NCBI GenBank assembly: GCA_902581695.1
Contig: CACHOW010000004.1
Location: 1 to 56,995 of the forward strand
DNA from: an uncultured Pelagibacteraceae bacterium
GTDB lineage: Bacteria > Pseudomonadota > Alphaproteobacteria > Pelagibacterales > Pelagibacteraceae
DNA length: 56,995 nt
Direction of reading: 5' to 3'
The position numbers and the translations under genes were made by a program. Shown piece by piece: positions 54,073-56,995 of this stretch (its first letter is position 1; every line of letters starts with the position of its first letter). The notes below the pieces were generated by a model, which did no database searches, was not told the DNA's origin, and worked only from the letters and a program-made list of their open reading frames with translations.

Positions 54073-56995
54073 CTCTAAAATTCAAAATTTTAATCATTTA
54101 AAAATTCATTCACAATATTCTATTTGTGAAGGTGCTATTAAAATTGATGATTTAAAAGATTTTTGCAAAGAAAATGAAATTAGATCATTGGGGTTATGTG
54201 ATACTACAAATTTATGTGGTTCATTAGAATTCGCTGAAAAAATATCAAAATCAGGAACACAACCAATTATAGGAACACAAATAAATTTTAAATATGGAGA
54301 AACTACAGGACTATTACCCTTGTATTCTTTAAATGAAGAGGGATATAAAAAAATTATTGAATTGTCATCATTATCATACCTTAAAAATGATGAATTATCA
54401 GACCCGCATTTAGATTTTGGTGAATTATTGGTTGAAAACAATGGTGTTGCTTTATTTTCAGGAACAGTGAATGGTTTATTCGGTAAATTATTCGATAAAG
54501 GAAAATTTACTGAAATTGATGAACTATATTCTAAATTAAAATCAAAATACCAGGATAGATTTTATATCGAAATCCAACGTCATGGAGATCAAAATGAAAC
54601 AAGTTTTGAAAATTTTAATCTAGCTCAATCTTCAAAACTTGAAATACCAATAATTGCTACCAACGAAGTTTTTTACATAAACAAAGATATGCATGAAGCT
54701 CATGATGCATTAATTTGTATTAAAGAAAAAACATACATTAATGAAAAACATAGAGTTAGATTTAGTGATCAACATTATTTAAAAAATAATTCTGAAATGT
54801 CAGAATTATTTGATGATCTACCTGAGGCGTTAGAAAACAATTATAATTTTCCATTTCGTTGTAATTTTCGACCGTTATTTTCAAAACCAATTTTGCCAAA
54901 TATAAGCTCGGATAAAGATGGTGATGCAAATGAAATTTTAAAAAAGAATTCTTTGAATGGTTTAAAAGAAAAATTTATGAAAATCTTCAAGATTGGAGAA
55001 AAAAACTTTTCCTCCGATAAAAACTATTTAAAATATAAAGATAGACTTGATCATGAATTAGATATCATTATAGAGATGAAATATGCCAGTTATTTTTTGA
55101 TAGTATCAGATTATATAAAATGGGCTAAACAAAATGATATACCTGTAGGTCCAGGCAGAGGATCTGGTGCTGGATCTTTAGTTGCATGGTGTCTTTCAAT
55201 AACAGATGTAGATCCAATCAAATTTAATTTAATTTTTGAAAGGTTTTTAAATCCTGACCGTATATCAATGCCAGATTTTGATATTGATTTCTGTGAGGAA
55301 AAAAGAGACTTAGTTTTTGAGTATTTAACAACTAAATACAAAGATAGCGTTGCACATATTATTACCTTCGGAAAATTGAAAGCCAGAATGGTTATAAGAG
55401 ATGTTGGAAGGGTTTTAGGTTTACCTTATGGTTTTGTTGACAGTATCTCTAAAATGATACCATTTGACCCTTCAAGACCTCAAAACTTAACAGAATGTAT
55501 TGCTGGTGAGTCACGTTTACAAAAACTTATTAACGAAGATTCTAGAGTAAAAAAACTTACAGACCTTTCATTAAAATTAGAGGGGTTGAACAGAAATTTT
55601 GCCACCCATGCTGCTGGAGTAGTTATTGCTGACAAAAAGTTAACAGAGGTTGTGCCATTATACAAAGATTCTTCAGCTGATTTGTTATTGCCATCTACAC
55701 AATTTGATATGTATTCTGCAGAAAATGCTGGATTGATTAAGTTTGATTTTTTAGGATTAAAAACTCTTACAATTATTAACAATACCCAAAAATTGATTAG
55801 AAAAAAACATAAAGATTTTAATATTGAAGAAATTAATTTTGAAGATCAAAAAGTTTTTGAACTGCTGTCTTCTGGTAAAACTGTCGGTTTATTTCAAATT
55901 GAAAGTGCAGGAATGAGAGAAGCTCTTATTCAAATGAAGCCAAATCATATTGAAGATATAATCGCGCTAGTAGCTTTATACAGACCAGGCCCAATGAGCA
56001 ATATTCCCACTTATAATGACTGTAAAAATGGAAAACAAACACCAGACTATTTACATCCATTATTAGAAGATATTCTAAAACCTACTTATGGAGTTATTAT
56101 ATATCAAGAGCAAGTAATGCAAATTGCTCAAAAATTATCAGGTTTTACCGCTGGTCAAGCAGATATTTTAAGGAGAGCCATGGGAAAAAAAAAGAGAGCT
56201 GAACTAGAGAGGCAAAAACAAAATTTTATATCTGGAGCTGTAAATAATGGAATTAGCAAAGACGTAGCAGCAGGAATTTTTTTAAAAATCGAGCCTTTCG
56301 CAGAATATGGATTTAATAAAAGTCATGCAGCGGCTTATGCAATTATCTCTTATCAAACTGCATTTCTAAAAACATATTTTCCTAAAGAATTTATTGCCGC
56401 ATCAATGACTATGGATATTTCAAACCAAAACAAACTAAATGAATTTTATGAAGAACTTAAAAGGCTAAACATAGAAATTATAAGACCAGATATTAACGAA
56501 TGTTTTGCAGATTTTAAAACTGAGGGTAATAAATTTTACTATGCATTAGGAGGGATTAAAGCAGTTGGTTTCGACGCTATCTCAAACATAGTCCAAGAAA
56601 GATTAAACAATGGAAGATTTAAATCAATCATTGATTTTTTAAATCGTGTTAATCCAAAAGATATTAATAAATTACAATTAGAAGGATTAGTAAAAGCTGG
56701 TGCTTTCGATAATCTCAATAAAAATAGAAATTCTCTATATAGTTCGATTCCAAGTTTTATTACTAAATCTAAAAATATTTTTGAAAACAAGTTAAATAAT
56801 CAGATAGATTTATTTGGCACAAATGAAAATCAAGAAACTGAAATAATGCTAAATCAAGAAGATTGGAATTTTGAAGACAAGCTCTCTAAAGAATTTGAAG
56901 CTGTTGGTTTTTTTATTTCAGACCACCCCTTAAACCAATATAAGGAATTTTTTGATGATTATAAAATTTTAGATTATCACAATTTCAATAATAAT
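54065..56995 (+). CDS. dnaE: DNA polymerase III alpha subunit, 5' part (partial)
   Basis: An open frame of 977 codons from ATG at 54065 to the window edge; absent from the track because it has no stop here. It begins MDDSKIQNFNHLKIHSQYSI, a PHP domain (HLKIHSQYS, later LGLCDTTNL), and has the polymerase core VGPGRGSGAGSLVAWCL with the catalytic aspartates in MPDFDIDFCEEKRD. Later come LTIINNTQKLIR, ALYRPGPMSNIPTYND, GFTAGQADILRRAMGKKK and FNKSHAAAYAIISYQTAF. It is the replicative polymerase subunit; about 160-180 residues (OB fold and tau-binding end) should lie beyond the window. It overlaps lolD by 8 bp. Confidence 0.97.
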   Translation, partial: MDDSKIQNFNHLKIHSQYSICEGAIKIDDLKDFCKENEIRSLGLCDTTNLCGSLEFAEKISKSGTQPIIGTQINFKYGETTGLLPLYSLNEEGYKKIIELSSLSYLKNDELSDPHLDFGELLVENNGVALFSGTVNGLFGKLFDKGKFTEIDELYSKLKSKYQDRFYIEIQRHGDQNETSFENFNLAQSSKLEIPIIATNEVFYINKDMHEAHDALICIKEKTYINEKHRVRFSDQHYLKNNSEMSELFDDLPEALENNYNFPFRCNFRPLFSKPILPNISSDKDGDANEILKKNSLNGLKEKFMKIFKIGEKNFSSDKNYLKYKDRLDHELDIIIEMKYASYFLIVSDYIKWAKQNDIPVGPGRGSGAGSLVAWCLSITDVDPIKFNLIFERFLNPDRISMPDFDIDFCEEKRDLVFEYLTTKYKDSVAHIITFGKLKARMVIRDVGRVLGLPYGFVDSISKMIPFDPSRPQNLTECIAGESRLQKLINEDSRVKKLTDLSLKLEGLNRNFATHAAGVVIADKKLTEVVPLYKDSSADLLLPSTQFDMYSAENAGLIKFDFLGLKTLTIINNTQKLIRKKHKDFNIEEINFEDQKVFELLSSGKTVGLFQIESAGMREALIQMKPNHIEDIIALVALYRPGPMSNIPTYNDCKNGKQTPDYLHPLLEDILKPTYGVIIYQEQVMQIAQKLSGFTAGQADILRRAMGKKKRAELERQKQNFISGAVNNGISKDVAAGIFLKIEPFAEYGFNKSHAAAYAIISYQTAFLKTYFPKEFIAASMTMDISNQNKLNEFYEELKRLNIEIIRPDINECFADFKTEGNKFYYALGGIKAVGFDAISNIVQERLNNGRFKSIIDFLNRVNPKDINKLQLEGLVKAGAFDNLNKNRNSLYSSIPSFITKSKNIFENKLNNQIDLFGTNENQETEIMLNQEDWNFEDKLSKEFEAVGFFISDHPLNQYKEFFDDYKILDYHNFNNN

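Noticed and set aside
54106-56790. Several minus-strand ORFs in the last 3 kb
   Set aside because: All lie within the open dnaE frame, which the track omitted because it has no stop in the window.

Overview
The window looks like a chromosome segment from a SAR11-type alphaproteobacterium (Pelagibacterales). This rests on very low GC, spacers of a few bases or overlapping genes, several genes of about 40-60 codons, and the gene content: APS reductase without the rest of a sulfate-reduction pathway, sulfonate lyases, TRAP transport, tig-clpP-clpX-lon, and nuoA-N followed by birA-coaX-rnj-proS-lolCD-dnaE. Taxonomy is inferred from content and composition only.

Layout. (1) 1-6.6 kb is an organosulfonate/sulfite block: the 3' end of aprA, a 116-aa unknown, a 44-aa membrane peptide, a TSUP sulfite exporter, a UPF0324 (YeiH-type) exporter, suyB-suyA (sulfolactate sulfo-lyase) and divergent xsc (sulfoacetaldehyde acetyltransferase). 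Two enzymes release sulfite, two carriers could export it, and AprBA could oxidise it to APS. (2) 6.6-12.75 kb is accessory: a GT-C glycosyltransferase, then four gene segments separated by five same-orientation copies of a hairpin-forming repeat with core CGTTCTGTTGCCAGGTG. The segments carry a small membrane protein plus zinc ribbon, a secreted polysaccharide-lyase-like protein, a secreted adhesin-E-like protein, and a 619-aa protein with a GIY-YIG nuclease set between five and five copies of a ~50-aa repeat. This region is the best candidate for something undescribed. (3) 12.75-17.4 kb is a tightly overlapped minus-strand operon: GMC oxidoreductase, TerC, SDR, M23 peptidase-like protein, hydratase-family protein, 39-aa peptide. 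(4) 17.5-22.9 kb holds a TRAP transporter (binding protein, internal terminator, DctQ, DctM), an NCS1 permease and an SDR, probably one catabolic unit. (5) 22.9-26.4 kb is a patch of small compact genes (DUF3047, YbgC-type thioesterase, family-5 UDG, histidine phosphatase, DUF1289, small peptides).

(6) 26.4-32.4 kb has tRNA-Leu(TAG) and the proteostasis cluster tig-clpP-clpX-lon. (7) 32.46-33.66 kb has a truncated tRNA-Val 5' half, a 2OG-Fe(II) oxygenase-like gene, then intact tRNA-Val(TAC) and tRNA-Asp(GTC): a small insertion at a tRNA locus. (8) 33.8-47.6 kb is the complete 14-gene complex I operon. (9) 47.6 kb to the end has birA, coaX, RNase J, a DUF1467-type gene, proS, lolC, lolD and the first 977 codons of dnaE, which runs off the window.

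No CRISPR array, rRNA gene, insertion-sequence transposase or integrase was seen. Family assignments come from motifs read by eye in the supplied translations; no database search was run.
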